Shown in pieces: positions 1 to 6,278 of a stretch of 9,461 nt of DNA. Position 1 is the stretch's first letter. The number at the start of each line of letters is the position of its first letter. Made by a program: the position numbers and the translations under genes. Source of the stretch: Bacillota bacterium (GTDB taxonomy: Bacteria > Bacillota > Bacilli > Thermoactinomycetales > DSM-44946); NCBI GenBank assembly GCA_021793745.1, contig JAJYSD010000019.1, positions 1 through 9,461 on the forward strand. Reading direction: 5' to 3'. The notes below the pieces were generated by a model. The model saw nothing but the letters and a program-made list of their open reading frames with translations, was not told the origin of the DNA and did no database searches.

Positions 1-56
1 ACCGGCGTCTCCCCCCACAACAGCGAAACGCGGGATAATGGCTTCACGCTTCTCAC
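1..56 (-). CDS. Start of an unidentified ORF directly downstream of dapB (partial)
   Basis: An open frame begins with GTG at 56-54 on the minus strand and runs off the left edge, giving about 18 residues (MRSVKPLSRVSLLWGETP). The dapB 3' end supplies a GGAGG exactly 6 bases before this GTG, the usual spacing, so translation coupled to dapB is plausible. A second in-frame GTG lies three codons later. The piece is too short to identify and does not resemble the start of methylglyoxal synthase, which follows dapB in B. subtilis. Another frame reads FAVVGGDAG, which looks like a nucleotide-binding N-terminus, but it has no ATG, GTG or TTG start after the dapB stop. The ribosome-binding site is directly visible; function unknown. 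Confidence 0.4.
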   Translation of the reverse strand, partial: MRSVKPLSRVSLLWGETP

Positions 57-57
57 C

Positions 58-894
58 TTACTCCTCCAGGAGATGTTCCAAGCCGTAGACCAGGCGGTCC
101 AGATCCATCACTTTCTGGATGGCCAGTTTCACCCCCGGCATAAACGACTCCCGATGGATGGAGTCGTGACGCAGGGTGAAGGTCTGGCCGGGGCCCCCGA
201 AGATCACTTCCTGGTGAGCCACCAACCCCGGCAGCCGGATGCTGTGGATGCGAAAACCGTATCGGTATCCTCCCCGGGCACCTTCCAGGGTTTCCTTTTC
301 CCCGGGATGGCCTTGCTGGACCTCGTCCCGGTTTTGGGCAATCATCTCCGCCGTCTTGAGGGCCGTCCCCGAGGGAGCGTCCAGCTTCTGATCGTGATGC
401 ATTTCAATAATCTCCACATGGGGAAAGTATTTGGCCGCCCGGGCGGCAAACATCATCATCAAAACCGCGCCGAGGGCAAAGTTGGGAGCGATCACCGCCC
501 CCACCCGGTGCTCCTCGCTCAGCCGGGCGAGCTCGGTGAGATCCTGCTCGGTCAAGCCGGTGGTCCCCACCACCGGGCGCACCCCCAACTCCAAGGCCAT
601 TTCCGTATGGCGCTTGACCGCCTCCGGGACCGTGAAATCGACCAGCACATCCGGCCGGTCTTCCAACAGCGCCGTTTCCAACGAGTCCGAAAAGGTCACC
701 CCGATGGGGCCGAGACCGATGGTTTCCCCCACATCGTTTCCGGCCTGGGAGCGGGAAACGCCTCGGACGAACGAAAAGGCCTCGTCTTCAACCAACATCT
801 TCACCACTTCCCGGCCCATCCGGCCGTTTGCTCCCGCAACGGCGACTCGGATCGGTTTCACTGTCGATGCATTCCGGCTGTGCAGCCGAAACAC
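58..894 (-). CDS. dapB: 4-hydroxy-tetrahydrodipicolinate reductase (DapB)
   Basis: Cytosolic enzyme of the diaminopimelate/lysine pathway. It reduces the cyclic product of DapA with NAD(P)H to tetrahydrodipicolinate. The 278-residue reading is close to the family norm of about 270. The nucleotide-binding loop GANGRMG is at residues 21-27 and a GTTG motif lies before the central region. The catalytic signature MHHDQKLDAPSGTA is intact, with the His pair, the Lys and the substrate-binding SGTA stretch. An APNFALG segment lies just before it. The start is uncertain: the first possible start, GTG at 894, has a strong GGGAGG only 3-4 bases upstream, and the next in-frame GTG (codon 12) lies just before the conserved IRVAVAG strand but has no ribosome-binding site of its own. 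It follows ypjD by 12 bases, so the two are probably cotranscribed. Confidence 0.96.
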   Translation of the reverse strand: MFRLHSRNASTVKPIRVAVAGANGRMGREVVKMLVEDEAFSFVRGVSRSQAGNDVGETIGLGPIGVTFSDSLETALLEDRPDVLVDFTVPEAVKRHTEMALELGVRPVVGTTGLTEQDLTELARLSEEHRVGAVIAPNFALGAVLMMMFAARAAKYFPHVEIIEMHHDQKLDAPSGTALKTAEMIAQNRDEVQQGHPGEKETLEGARGGYRYGFRIHSIRLPGLVAHQEVIFGGPGQTFTLRHDSIHRESFMPGVKLAIQKVMDLDRLVYGLEHLLEE

Positions 895-906
895 TCCCCT
901 CCCTTC

Positions 907-1242
907 TCAATCCTTCGAATCCACCCGGGTCCACCGATTGGCATCCCGGGTGTTGTATTTGTGCATTACCCGATGAAAGGCCTCTTCCAGATCGATGCCC
1001 ATGGAGTTGGCAAAACAGATGACGATAAACAGGATATCCCCCAACTCCATCGCGATTTCACCCTCGGCTTCATCGGGTTTCTTCGGCTTTTCCCCGTATC
1101 GGTGATTCACCTCGCGGGCCAGTTCGCCCACCTCTTCGGCCATGCGTGCCAGCATGGAAAGCGGCTTGAAATATCCCTCGCGATATTGGCGGATATAGGC
1201 ATCCACATCCCGCTGCAACTCTCTCAAGGTCTTTCCATCCAC
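907..1242 (-). CDS. ypjD: MazG-like nucleotide pyrophosphohydrolase (YpjD family)
   Basis: All-alpha NTP pyrophosphohydrolase of the MazG/dUTPase superfamily, expected to hydrolyse nucleoside triphosphates to monophosphate plus pyrophosphate in the cytosol; the true substrate is unknown. The metal-binding pattern is visible as E36-E37-x-x-E40 followed by E66-x-x-D69. The stretches EGYFKPL, REVNHRYGEKPKK, VMHKYNTRD and RWTR are hallmarks of the Bacillus YpjD subfamily. I chose GTG at 1242-1240, preceded by GGAGG with 9 bases between. This gives 111 residues, the same length as B. subtilis YpjD as I recall it. The frame stays open upstream to 1323, but that extension has no family similarity and overlaps the putative promoter. 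The neighbour dapB is also the B. subtilis neighbour. Confidence 0.92.
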   Translation of the reverse strand: MDGKTLRELQRDVDAYIRQYREGYFKPLSMLARMAEEVGELAREVNHRYGEKPKKPDEAEGEIAMELGDILFIVICFANSMGIDLEEAFHRVMHKYNTRDANRWTRVDSKD

Positions 1243-1268
1243 AGCTGCATCCCTCCGATTTCTTCTCC

Positions 1269-1297
1269 ATGGTACCCCAATTGCCCCTCGAAAACAA
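1269..1297 (-). promoter_or_regulatory. Candidate promoter for ypjD-dapB
   Basis: On the minus strand a TTGTTT (1297-1292) and a TACCAT (1274-1269) are separated by 17 bases, about 27 bases before the ypjD GTG. The match to sigma-A consensus is weak at both boxes, but position and spacing are right. It stands back to back with the stronger ypjC promoter, the two -35 boxes being only about 11 bases apart. Confidence 0.33.
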
Positions 1298-1308
1298 ATC
1301 GCTTCGTA

Positions 1309-1337
1309 TTGCCTCTGCTGCACGGGGTATGTATAAT
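1309..1337 (+). promoter_or_regulatory. Sigma-A type promoter of the YitT-family gene
   Basis: TTGCCT (1309-1314), a 17-base spacer and a perfect TATAAT (1332-1337) on the plus strand. Transcription would start near 1344 and leave a leader of about 155 bases before the ATG at 1500. The perfect -10 box and ideal spacing make this one of the two best promoters in the window. Confidence 0.65.
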
Positions 1338-1343
1338 AAAGCG

Positions 1344-1499
1344 GGATTGAAAGCCCCTGGAAGGCAAAACGACCGGGGGTTCCGGTCGTCGGATGATCGG
1401 GGAACGCGTCGTTCGGCCCTCCGCGGCCGACACTTCTTCGAAAAGCGCCGGCTCCGGGGCTGGAGCCGATGTGCAGATGGAAAATCGGAGGCGGTGACG
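1344..1499 (+). promoter_or_regulatory. Structured 5' leader of ypjC with three successive hairpins
   Basis: The roughly 155-base leader holds three inverted repeats in a row: ACGACCGG/CCGGTCGT (1369-1389, 5-base loop), TCGGCC/GGCCGA (1413-1430, 6-base loop) and CGGCTCC/GGAGCCG (1449-1468, 6-base loop). None is followed by a T run, so none is an obvious intrinsic terminator. The ribosome-binding GGAGG at about 1487-1491 lies after the last hairpin. I recognise no known riboswitch class. The frame stays open through here, but this is probably non-coding because the encoded peptide is basic and low in complexity while the family start is at 1500. In GC-rich DNA some of these hairpins may be chance. 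Confidence 0.4.
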
Positions 1500-2354
1500 A
1501 TGAAAAAGCATATAAAAAACATCTTGATCATGCTCGGGGGAGCCTTTATCTTCTCCCTGGGCATCAACTATTTCGCGGTCCCGAACAAATTGGGAGAGGG
1601 CGGGTTTACGGGGATCGCCCTGCTGGCCCACTACTTGTTCGGCTTCTCCCCGGGATTGGTGATTTTTATTCTGAACATCCCCCTCTATTTTATCGGTTAC
1701 CGGGTGTTTGGCAAACAGACCTTGATCTACACCATTATCGGCACCAACGCCGTTTCCTTTTTTTTGTGGCTGACCGAGGGATGGGGGGATCCACTGCCCG
1801 GTGACCCGCTCCTCGCTGCCCTCTATACCGGCGTGTTGGTAGGTATAGGGCTCGGCCTCATCCTGCGCCGCGGCGGAACCACCGGAGGGGTGGACATTAT
1901 CGCCCGTCTGGCTCAAAAATACCTGGATTGGAGCATCGGACGCACCTTTATGATCTTCGACTTCGCCATCATCGCCCTGTCCGCCTTTCATATCGGCAGG
2001 GAAAAGGCGATGTATACGCTGGTCGCCGTATTCGTCGGCGCCCGGGTTGTCGACTTCGTCGTCGAGGGGCTGAACACCGCCAAGGGGGTCACCATCATCT
2101 CCAACTCCGCCGTATCCCTTTCCGAGCGGATCACCAAAGAAATGGGACGCGGAGTCACCCTGCTGAAGGGAAAAGGCGCGTATACCGGAACCGAAAAAGA
2201 GGTGCTCTTTGTCGTCGTCAGCCGTCCGGAACTGCCTCGCCTGAAACAATTGGTGCATGCGGTGGACCCCTACGCCTTCGTGACCGTCCACGATGTGCGC
2301 GATGTCTTGGGCGAAGGGTTTACCTATGAAAAGGAGTCGACCCCACAGACCTGA
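1500..2354 (+). CDS. ypjC: YitT-family integral membrane protein (YpjC-like)
   Basis: Membrane protein of unknown function in the YitT family (tandem DUF161 membrane part plus C-terminal DUF2179). The 284-residue product has hydrophobic segments at roughly 8-24, 36-68, 76-90, 105-123, 147-165 and 170-187. The family-typical glycine-rich GGTTGGVDI motif is at 125-133. Residues about 215-275 form the soluble DUF2179 domain (GVTLLKGKGAYTG, then FVVVSRPELPRLKQ and DPYAFVTVHDVRDVLG). The ATG is preceded by GGAGG with 8 bases between. In B. subtilis ypjC lies between ypjB and ypjD on the same strand; here it is in the same place but inverted, and its last 35 bases overlap the 3' end of ypjB tail to tail. 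YitT paralogues are common, so orthology to ypjC rests on position. Confidence 0.9.
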   Translation: MKKHIKNILIMLGGAFIFSLGINYFAVPNKLGEGGFTGIALLAHYLFGFSPGLVIFILNIPLYFIGYRVFGKQTLIYTIIGTNAVSFFLWLTEGWGDPLPGDPLLAALYTGVLVGIGLGLILRRGGTTGGVDIIARLAQKYLDWSIGRTFMIFDFAIIALSAFHIGREKAMYTLVAVFVGARVVDFVVEGLNTAKGVTIISNSAVSLSERITKEMGRGVTLLKGKGAYTGTEKEVLFVVVSRPELPRLKQLVHAVDPYAFVTVHDVRDVLGEGFTYEKESTPQT

Positions 2355-3177
2355 CAGGACCCTCCGCCCGGACCGCCACCTGCTCCGCCCGGTACATCCG
2401 CCAACCCACATAGGCGAGCACCAATGCGATCATTCCTCCCACCCATAGAAAGGGGAGGACCTCCGGCACCTCCATGCTCCGTCCCAGGCTGACCACATCC
2501 TTCTCGGATCCGTAAAAGAGGGGGTCCATCATCTGCTTGAATCGCTTCACCCCGTCCATCAACGCCTCCCGATCCATCTCCGCCAGGTTGGCCTGGGTGC
2601 GAAGATATGCCATCATCGAATCCACCTTCTCCACCGTCTGGGGCGATTTGGACACCACCACCGCCGGGCGGATCAAACGGTACTCTCCATCCAGCGCTGC
2701 TACCGCCTTCCGCACCTCTTCCCCTTCCCCCGACTTCACGGCCCGCTCCACCGCTTCGGCTTTCCGGATGATATCCTGATAACGCCCGTGCCACAAGTGC
2801 TGGTTGGGATGCGAAAGGGCGTCAAAGGCCAACCGGAGGCGGACCGCGGAGGAGAGGATCGACGCCGGATCGGGGCGGACCTGGTTCAACTTCCCCTCCA
2901 GGTCGAGCAGGCATTCGGACAAGGCGTGAATCGCTTCAAGGGATATATCCTGACCGGAAAAGTCCGCCCGGGAATAGCCGGCGGCCAACTTGGCCAGGGT
3001 TTCCCGGGCCTCCGTCCATTGCTTCTCCTTCACCAGCTGATGAATTCTTTCCGCATCCTGCGTCCAGGCCTCGGCATTGACCCGCTCCGCACGCCCTTGG
3101 TCGAGGAAAAAAAGAAAACAGCAGCATCCGATTGCGACGAGAACCATCCATCGGAAAATCAGCGGCTTGTACACCAC
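2320..3177 (-). CDS. ypjB: Sporulation protein YpjB family, membrane-anchored
   Basis: A 285-residue protein with a signal peptide or N-terminal anchor (residues about 8-25), a charged helical extracytoplasmic domain, one transmembrane segment at about 242-260 (LWVGGMIALVLAYVGW) and a short basic cytoplasmic tail. This architecture and the position beside ypjA match the Bacillus YpjB family, which is named for sporulation; its molecular role is unknown. I chose GTG at 3177-3175 because AAAGGGAG lies 6 bases before it; a second GTG follows at once (3174). The in-frame ATG at 3201 lacks a ribosome-binding site. The 3' end overlaps ypjC by 35 bases in convergent orientation with no terminator visible between them. 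Identification rests on architecture and synteny more than on a diagnostic motif. Confidence 0.8.
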   Translation of the reverse strand: MVYKPLIFRWMVLVAIGCCCFLFFLDQGRAERVNAEAWTQDAERIHQLVKEKQWTEARETLAKLAAGYSRADFSGQDISLEAIHALSECLLDLEGKLNQVRPDPASILSSAVRLRLAFDALSHPNQHLWHGRYQDIIRKAEAVERAVKSGEGEEVRKAVAALDGEYRLIRPAVVVSKSPQTVEKVDSMMAYLRTQANLAEMDREALMDGVKRFKQMMDPLFYGSEKDVVSLGRSMEVPEVLPFLWVGGMIALVLAYVGWRMYRAEQVAVRAEGPVRSVGSTPFHR

Positions 3178-3226
3178 ATTCGTCTCCCTTTCCACGGCCA
3201 TTTCCGCGAGTGTTTTCTTCTACCAT

Positions 3227-3255
3227 CATATACCGTGCCTGTCCCGGCTATGAAA
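3227..3255 (-). promoter_or_regulatory. Weak candidate promoter for ypjB
   Basis: On the minus strand TTTCAT (3255-3250), a 17-base gap and TATATG (3232-3227) precede the ypjB start by about 50 bases. It is a poor sigma-A match. Read instead as a mother-cell sigma-E site, TCATAGC followed by TATATGAT is also only partial. Some promoter is expected here because a strong terminator separates ypjB from ypjA. Confidence 0.25.
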
Positions 3256-3292
3256 AAATTTGGACACGGCCGCCCGAAAACCGGCCTTCTCC

Positions 3293-3312
3293 GCCCTTGA
3301 AAAGGGCTTTTT
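3293..3312 (+). terminator. Plus-strand intrinsic terminator upstream of ypjB
   Basis: GCCCTT (3293-3298), loop GAA and AAGGGC (3302-3307) are followed at once by TTTTT (3308-3312) on the plus strand. The T run marks its direction: it would stop plus-strand transcription. The nearest plus-strand gene is ypjC, which ends about 940 bases to the left, so this terminator implies a transcript running antisense through ypjB. The short stem and 3-base loop keep confidence moderate. Confidence 0.5.
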
Positions 3313-3341
3313 GTCCCGGCGAAATTCCCGGTCAATACAAG

Positions 3342-3366
3342 AAAAAACCGTTCTTTTCGAACGGTT
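3342..3366 (-). terminator. Intrinsic terminator after ypjA
   Basis: On the minus strand AACCGTTC, loop GAAAA and GAACGGTT (3366-3346) form an 8-base-pair perfect stem, followed by a T run (3345-3342, continuous with the two T's ending the stem). It lies about 60 bases past the ypjA stop and is well placed to end the qcrABC-ypjA transcript. Confidence 0.75.
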
Positions 3367-3427
3367 CGGATTGGCGATCGATCTTAAGGACCATCCCGCC
3401 CCCTGGGCACAGCGCGCTCCTCACTTG

Positions 3428-4066
3428 TTAAATCCCGATCATCCGGAAATCCCATTTCCGCTCCTCTCGGGGCGGAAGCCCGAGGGCGGCAAACAGGCTT
3501 AAACTGATGAAGGAAAGCCCCAGGGTGAACACCCCGATCGTCCCGTCCATATGGGCAATGGAAGCCGGAAGCCAGGGATGGAGATCCAGAAGGTAATCCA
3601 CCCCGTCATTGAGCAAGGTCCACCCGCCCACCAGCATCAGATGCTGGCGGTGGTATGTATAAAACCGGCTGTACAGGATCGCCTCCAACGCCATTCCCAG
3701 ATGAGAAGCCATCAACATCCAGTCGGTCCAATGGAGGGACTTCACAAAGGGATCGGGCGACGCAATTCCTCCCAGCAGGATCACCGCCACCGCCCAAACT
3801 CCGTACTTAAACAGCGTGACGGCGGCAAAGGTTTCGAGCAGGGGACTCCTCCGCCGCAGGGCGTACAGCAACAGCACCAGCGTAAAGGCGCTGCTGGCGG
3901 TGGGACTGTCCGGAACGAACAGATTAAGCCAACTTCCGACCATCATCAGCTGATCCTTATACCAGTAAAACCCGTAAATCGACCCGAACAAGTTGATCCC
4001 GAAAAGCGTCCACAACATCCAGGGACGATCCAGACGCTCCGTCAAATGCCGGTACAGTGAAACCAA
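3428..4066 (-). CDS. ypjA: YpjA-like DUF1405 integral membrane protein
   Basis: Multi-pass membrane protein of the DUF1405 family, 212 residues with about six hydrophobic segments (near 17-34, 58-70, 82-100, 114-132, 143-160 and 175-196). Family-typical stretches are visible: NLFVPDSPTASS (48-59), SHLGMALEAILYSRFY (121-136) and LLNDGVDY (151-158). Its function is unknown, but it is conserved beside qcrC in Bacillus and relatives. I chose TTG at 4066-4064, preceded by AAAGGGGAG with 6 bases between. The frame is open up to 4144, but that would run through the hairpin at 4093-4114 and into the qcrC coding end, and the added residues are not family-like. It probably receives transcription by read-through from qcrC and ends at the terminator at 3342-3366. 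Confidence 0.88.
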   Translation of the reverse strand: MVSLYRHLTERLDRPWMLWTLFGINLFGSIYGFYWYKDQLMMVGSWLNLFVPDSPTASSAFTLVLLLYALRRRSPLLETFAAVTLFKYGVWAVAVILLGGIASPDPFVKSLHWTDWMLMASHLGMALEAILYSRFYTYHRQHLMLVGGWTLLNDGVDYLLDLHPWLPASIAHMDGTIGVFTLGLSFISLSLFAALGLPPREERKWDFRMIGI

Positions 4067-4092
4067 ACGCCACTCCCCTTTCGAAAGCGAAA

Positions 4093-4114
4093 GCCCGGAC
4101 CGTGCGGCCCGGGC
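4093..4114 (-). terminator. Hairpin between qcrC and ypjA (partial terminator or attenuator)
   Basis: On the minus strand GCCCGGGCC, loop GCAC and GGTCCGGGC form a 9-base-pair stem with one G-U pair, 8 bases after the qcrC stop. The following TTTCGCTTTCG is an interrupted, poor T tract, and the ypjA ribosome-binding site starts right after it. It could reduce ypjA expression relative to qcrABC or protect the qcr mRNA 3' end; which is inference. Confidence 0.5.
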
Positions 4115-4122
4115 CTGTGGTG

Positions 4123-4908
4123 TTATTTCTGCTTGGCCAACCATTCGGCCAGCTTTTTCTTTTCCTCGTCCGTTCCCTGGAAGGTTCCCGGAGGCATGGC
4201 TCCTCGACCGTTGTCCATGATGTCGATGATCTCGTCAGCCTTCAATTTCTTCCCGACACCGAGCAGGGACGGTCCGTTTACCCCTTCCAGATTTTCACCG
4301 TGACACTGGGCACAGGATTGATTTTTGTAGATCTCCGTATAGGCGGGATCCTCGGCGGCAACGATTTCGCCTTCGCCATCGCCTCCGCCGCTGGGGGCCG
4401 ATGCGACGGTTTTCTGGTACTCATCCCAGGCCTCCCAGGTGAGCACCACCATGGCCACCAGTGTCAGCACCATCAATCCCGTGGCAATCGGCCGCTTCAG
4501 CGGGCGGCGTTCCTTGCTCCGATCCAGCCAGGGGGCCAGAAGGAGAGCGGTAAAGGCGATGCCCGGGATCACCACCGTGCCGATCACGATGAAGGGGCCT
4601 CCAGCCCACTCGAATTTGAGCAGCTGGTACAAAAACAGGAAGTACCAGTCAGGAATGGGGATAAAGTTGGTGTTGTTCGGATCGGCCAGGTCTCCAAGGG
4701 GCGGCTCCTCCGCCATCACCAGCGTCATGAACCCGACGAGAACGACAACCGCAACCATCCACTCTTTCAACAGGAAGTTGGGGAAAAACGGCTCCGTCCT
4801 GCCGGGAAACTCGGAGTAATCCTTGGGGGCCGGTTTGGGCCCGTTGGCGCGAATCCTTGAATCCCCGACGTAAATGATTTCCTTGTTGTTTCCATTATCG
4901 TGTGACAA
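4123..4908 (-). CDS. qcrC: Menaquinol:cytochrome c reductase, cytochrome b/c subunit (QcrC)
   Basis: Third subunit of the Gram-positive bc complex: the subunit IV-like C-terminal part of cytochrome b fused to a membrane-anchored cytochrome c domain. The 261 residues match B. subtilis QcrC closely in length. Residues about 50-66, 105-126 and 142-158 are membrane helices. PDWY at 86-89 is the quinol-oxidation-site motif, in the PDWY form usual for menaquinol enzymes. A Gly/Glu-rich linker (171-186) leads to the class I cytochrome c domain with CAQCH at 199-203 (covalent heme, proximal His) and M238 in AMPPG as the likely distal ligand. The start is TTG at 4908-4906 with GGGGGAG just upstream; no ATG fits. 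It lies 26 bases after qcrB in the qcrABC operon. The heme domain faces outside the membrane. Confidence 0.97.
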   Translation of the reverse strand: MSHDNGNNKEIIYVGDSRIRANGPKPAPKDYSEFPGRTEPFFPNFLLKEWMVAVVVLVGFMTLVMAEEPPLGDLADPNNTNFIPIPDWYFLFLYQLLKFEWAGGPFIVIGTVVIPGIAFTALLLAPWLDRSKERRPLKRPIATGLMVLTLVAMVVLTWEAWDEYQKTVASAPSGGGDGEGEIVAAEDPAYTEIYKNQSCAQCHGENLEGVNGPSLLGVGKKLKADEIIDIMDNGRGAMPPGTFQGTDEEKKKLAEWLAKQK

Positions 4909-4934
4909 GCGATCTCCCCCCTAACGCGTTCGCC

Positions 4935-5606
4935 TTATAGCGGCCCGGAGATACCCTGTCTCCGGATCAGGAAAAAGTGGGCGCCTAACAGTCCCAACAA
5001 GGCTGCCGGGAGGAAAAATACGTGGAGGGCAAAGAACCGGGCCAGCGTCTGCGCACCGACGATGTCCCCTCCCAATAGGAAGGAGGCGATCGTCGGACCC
5101 ACTACCGGAACGGACGCTGCGATCTCAACCCCTACCTTGGTGGCGAAGTACGCCTTGTTGTCCCACGGCAGCAGGTAACCGGTGAAACCGAGCCCCAACA
5201 TCACAAAAAAGAGCAGGATTCCGATCACCCAGTTGAATTCCCGGGGATGCTTGTAGGCACCGGTGAAGAAGACGCGCAGGGTGTGAAGGAACAGCATGAC
5301 GATGGCCACACTGGCACCCCAGTGGTGCATTCCCCGGACGATCTTGCCGAAGGCGACTTCATTCTGTAAGTATTCCACACTGGCATGAGCGTTGACGATG
5401 TCCGGAACATAGTACATGGTCAAAAACATCCCGGACAGGATTTGGATCACGACAATGAAAAAGGTCAGCCCGCCGAAGCAATAGATGAACGCGGAAAAGT
5501 AATGGGCCGGGTTGACGTGCTCAGGCACCTCGTGATCGGCCAAGCCCCGCCACATCGGCGTAATATCCAGCCGGTGGTCTAACCAGTCATAGATCTTTCG
5601 CAGCAT
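4935..5606 (-). CDS. qcrB: Menaquinol:cytochrome c reductase, cytochrome b subunit (QcrB)
   Basis: Four-helix cytochrome b (b6-type), 223 residues, almost the length of B. subtilis QcrB. The four heme-b ligands are clear: H94 and H108, then H195 and H210, with 13 and 14 residues between pair members as in cytochrome b6. C43 (YCFGG) corresponds to the cysteine that binds the extra covalent heme in cytochrome b6 and B. subtilis QcrB, so that high-spin heme is predicted here. DITPMWR, DHEVPEHVNPAH, MHHWGAS, GYLLPWD and RRQGISGPL are family signatures. The ATG comes 3 bases after the qcrA stop, with GGGGGTG overlapping the end of qcrA, so translation is probably coupled. It carries electrons across the membrane and forms both quinone sites together with QcrC. 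Confidence 0.98.
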   Translation of the reverse strand: MLRKIYDWLDHRLDITPMWRGLADHEVPEHVNPAHYFSAFIYCFGGLTFFIVVIQILSGMFLTMYYVPDIVNAHASVEYLQNEVAFGKIVRGMHHWGASVAIVMLFLHTLRVFFTGAYKHPREFNWVIGILLFFVMLGLGFTGYLLPWDNKAYFATKVGVEIAASVPVVGPTIASFLLGGDIVGAQTLARFFALHVFFLPAALLGLLGAHFFLIRRQGISGPL

Positions 5607-5609
5607 TCA

Positions 5610-6140
5610 CTACACCCCCGTTCGCGGCACGATCTTGCCCAGGAGGAGCCTTCCGTTCTCCACCTTCGTCTCATACATGTCCAGGGGAGCCGTCGGCGGA
5701 GAACCGGGAATGTTCACCCCGTTTTCGTCATACCGGCCGAAGTGACACGGACAGAAAAATTCGTTCTTTAAATCGGGATTCCCTTCCCACGTCACCGTGC
5801 ATCCCAAATGCTTGCAGACGGGCGAGAGGGCCAGGAATTCCCCGTCGGGATTTTTCCGCACCCAGGCGGTCAGCTTCGTTCCCTCTTCAGGCATGTACCA
5901 GCCGTCCTTCTGCTTGACGGAGAACTGGACGGACTTGTAGGTTTCGTTGAATTCGTCGACGGGACCCACATCGACGAATTCCGACTCGGCCCCCTTTTTG
6001 GTGATGGGGTCGACGGCAAACCGAACCATCGGGTACAACATGACCGAAGCGAGAAATCCGCCCGTTCCCCCCAAGGTGTACGTGAGAAATTTACGGCGGG
6101 AGATCCCCTTTTTTCGCCGCTCTTTCTCCTCTTCACTCAC
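5610..6140 (-). CDS. qcrA: Menaquinol:cytochrome c reductase, Rieske iron-sulfur subunit (QcrA)
   Basis: Rieske protein, 176 residues. The N-terminus carries a twin-arginine-type signal anchor (SRRKFLT, R15-R16, then a hydrophobic helix about 21-38), which fits folding and cluster insertion before export. The [2Fe-2S] site is intact: C109-x-H111 and C130-x-x-H133 are the ligands, while C114 and C132 form the stabilising disulfide (CKHLGC and CPCHFGRYD). The GSPPTAPL segment forms the usual Pro loop over the cluster. It accepts the first electron from menaquinol and passes it to the QcrC cytochrome. The start is GTG at 6140-6138 with GGGAGG 11 bases upstream, a slightly long spacing; no other in-frame start fits better. 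It is first in qcrABC. In B. subtilis this operon answers to AbrB/Spo0A and carbon source; no such site was identified here. Confidence 0.97.
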   Translation of the reverse strand: MSEEEKERRKKGISRRKFLTYTLGGTGGFLASVMLYPMVRFAVDPITKKGAESEFVDVGPVDEFNETYKSVQFSVKQKDGWYMPEEGTKLTAWVRKNPDGEFLALSPVCKHLGCTVTWEGNPDLKNEFFCPCHFGRYDENGVNIPGSPPTAPLDMYETKVENGRLLLGKIVPRTGV

Positions 6141-6212
6141 GACGCATCCGACCTCCCTCTATACGGGTTCAACGTCCACTGGACCGGAACCATCTGTAGC
6201 TAGGACATATCC

Positions 6213-6242
6213 ATGATAGCCAACCGGCTCACACAATGTCAA
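6213..6242 (-). promoter_or_regulatory. Sigma-A promoter of qcrABC
   Basis: On the minus strand a perfect TTGACA (6242-6237), an 18-base spacer and TATCAT (6218-6213), about 70 bases upstream of the qcrA GTG and just past the ypiF stop. This is the best consensus promoter in the window and indicates that qcrABC is transcribed separately from ypiF, giving a 5' leader of roughly 65 bases. Confidence 0.75.
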
Positions 6243-6278
6243 GAAATGCGTCTGGCCTCTGTGGACACCGCGGCCTTC

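Larger units (their letters stand above)
3178..3427. other. Intergenic region between ypjA and ypjB (250 bases)
   Basis: No gene is supported here. The stretch contains a possible minus-strand promoter for ypjB near 3227-3255, a plus-strand terminator-like hairpin at 3293-3312 and the minus-strand ypjA terminator at 3342-3366. A short GGCCG/CGGCC inverted repeat lies near 3268-3287. Open frames on the plus strand here encode proline- and arginine-rich peptides with no ribosome-binding site and look like chance. Confidence 0.6.

Noticed and set aside
73..1350. Long plus-strand open frame of 425 codons
   Set aside because: It lies opposite dapB and ypjD, both with intact family motifs. The plus-strand product is His/Pro/Arg-rich without recognisable domains, so it is a GC-rich shadow frame.
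1369..1389. First leader hairpin of ypjC as an intrinsic terminator
   Set aside because: The stem is perfect, but no T run follows on either strand, so simple intrinsic termination is not supported.
1269..1499. In-frame N-terminal extension of the YitT-family protein
   Set aside because: It would overlap the TATAAT promoter and three hairpins. The ribosome-binding site and family start are at 1500.
1224..2411. Minus-strand open frame of 395 codons opposite ypjC
   Set aside because: Its product is low in complexity and rich in Gly/Asp/Gln, while the opposite strand encodes a convincing YitT-family membrane protein.
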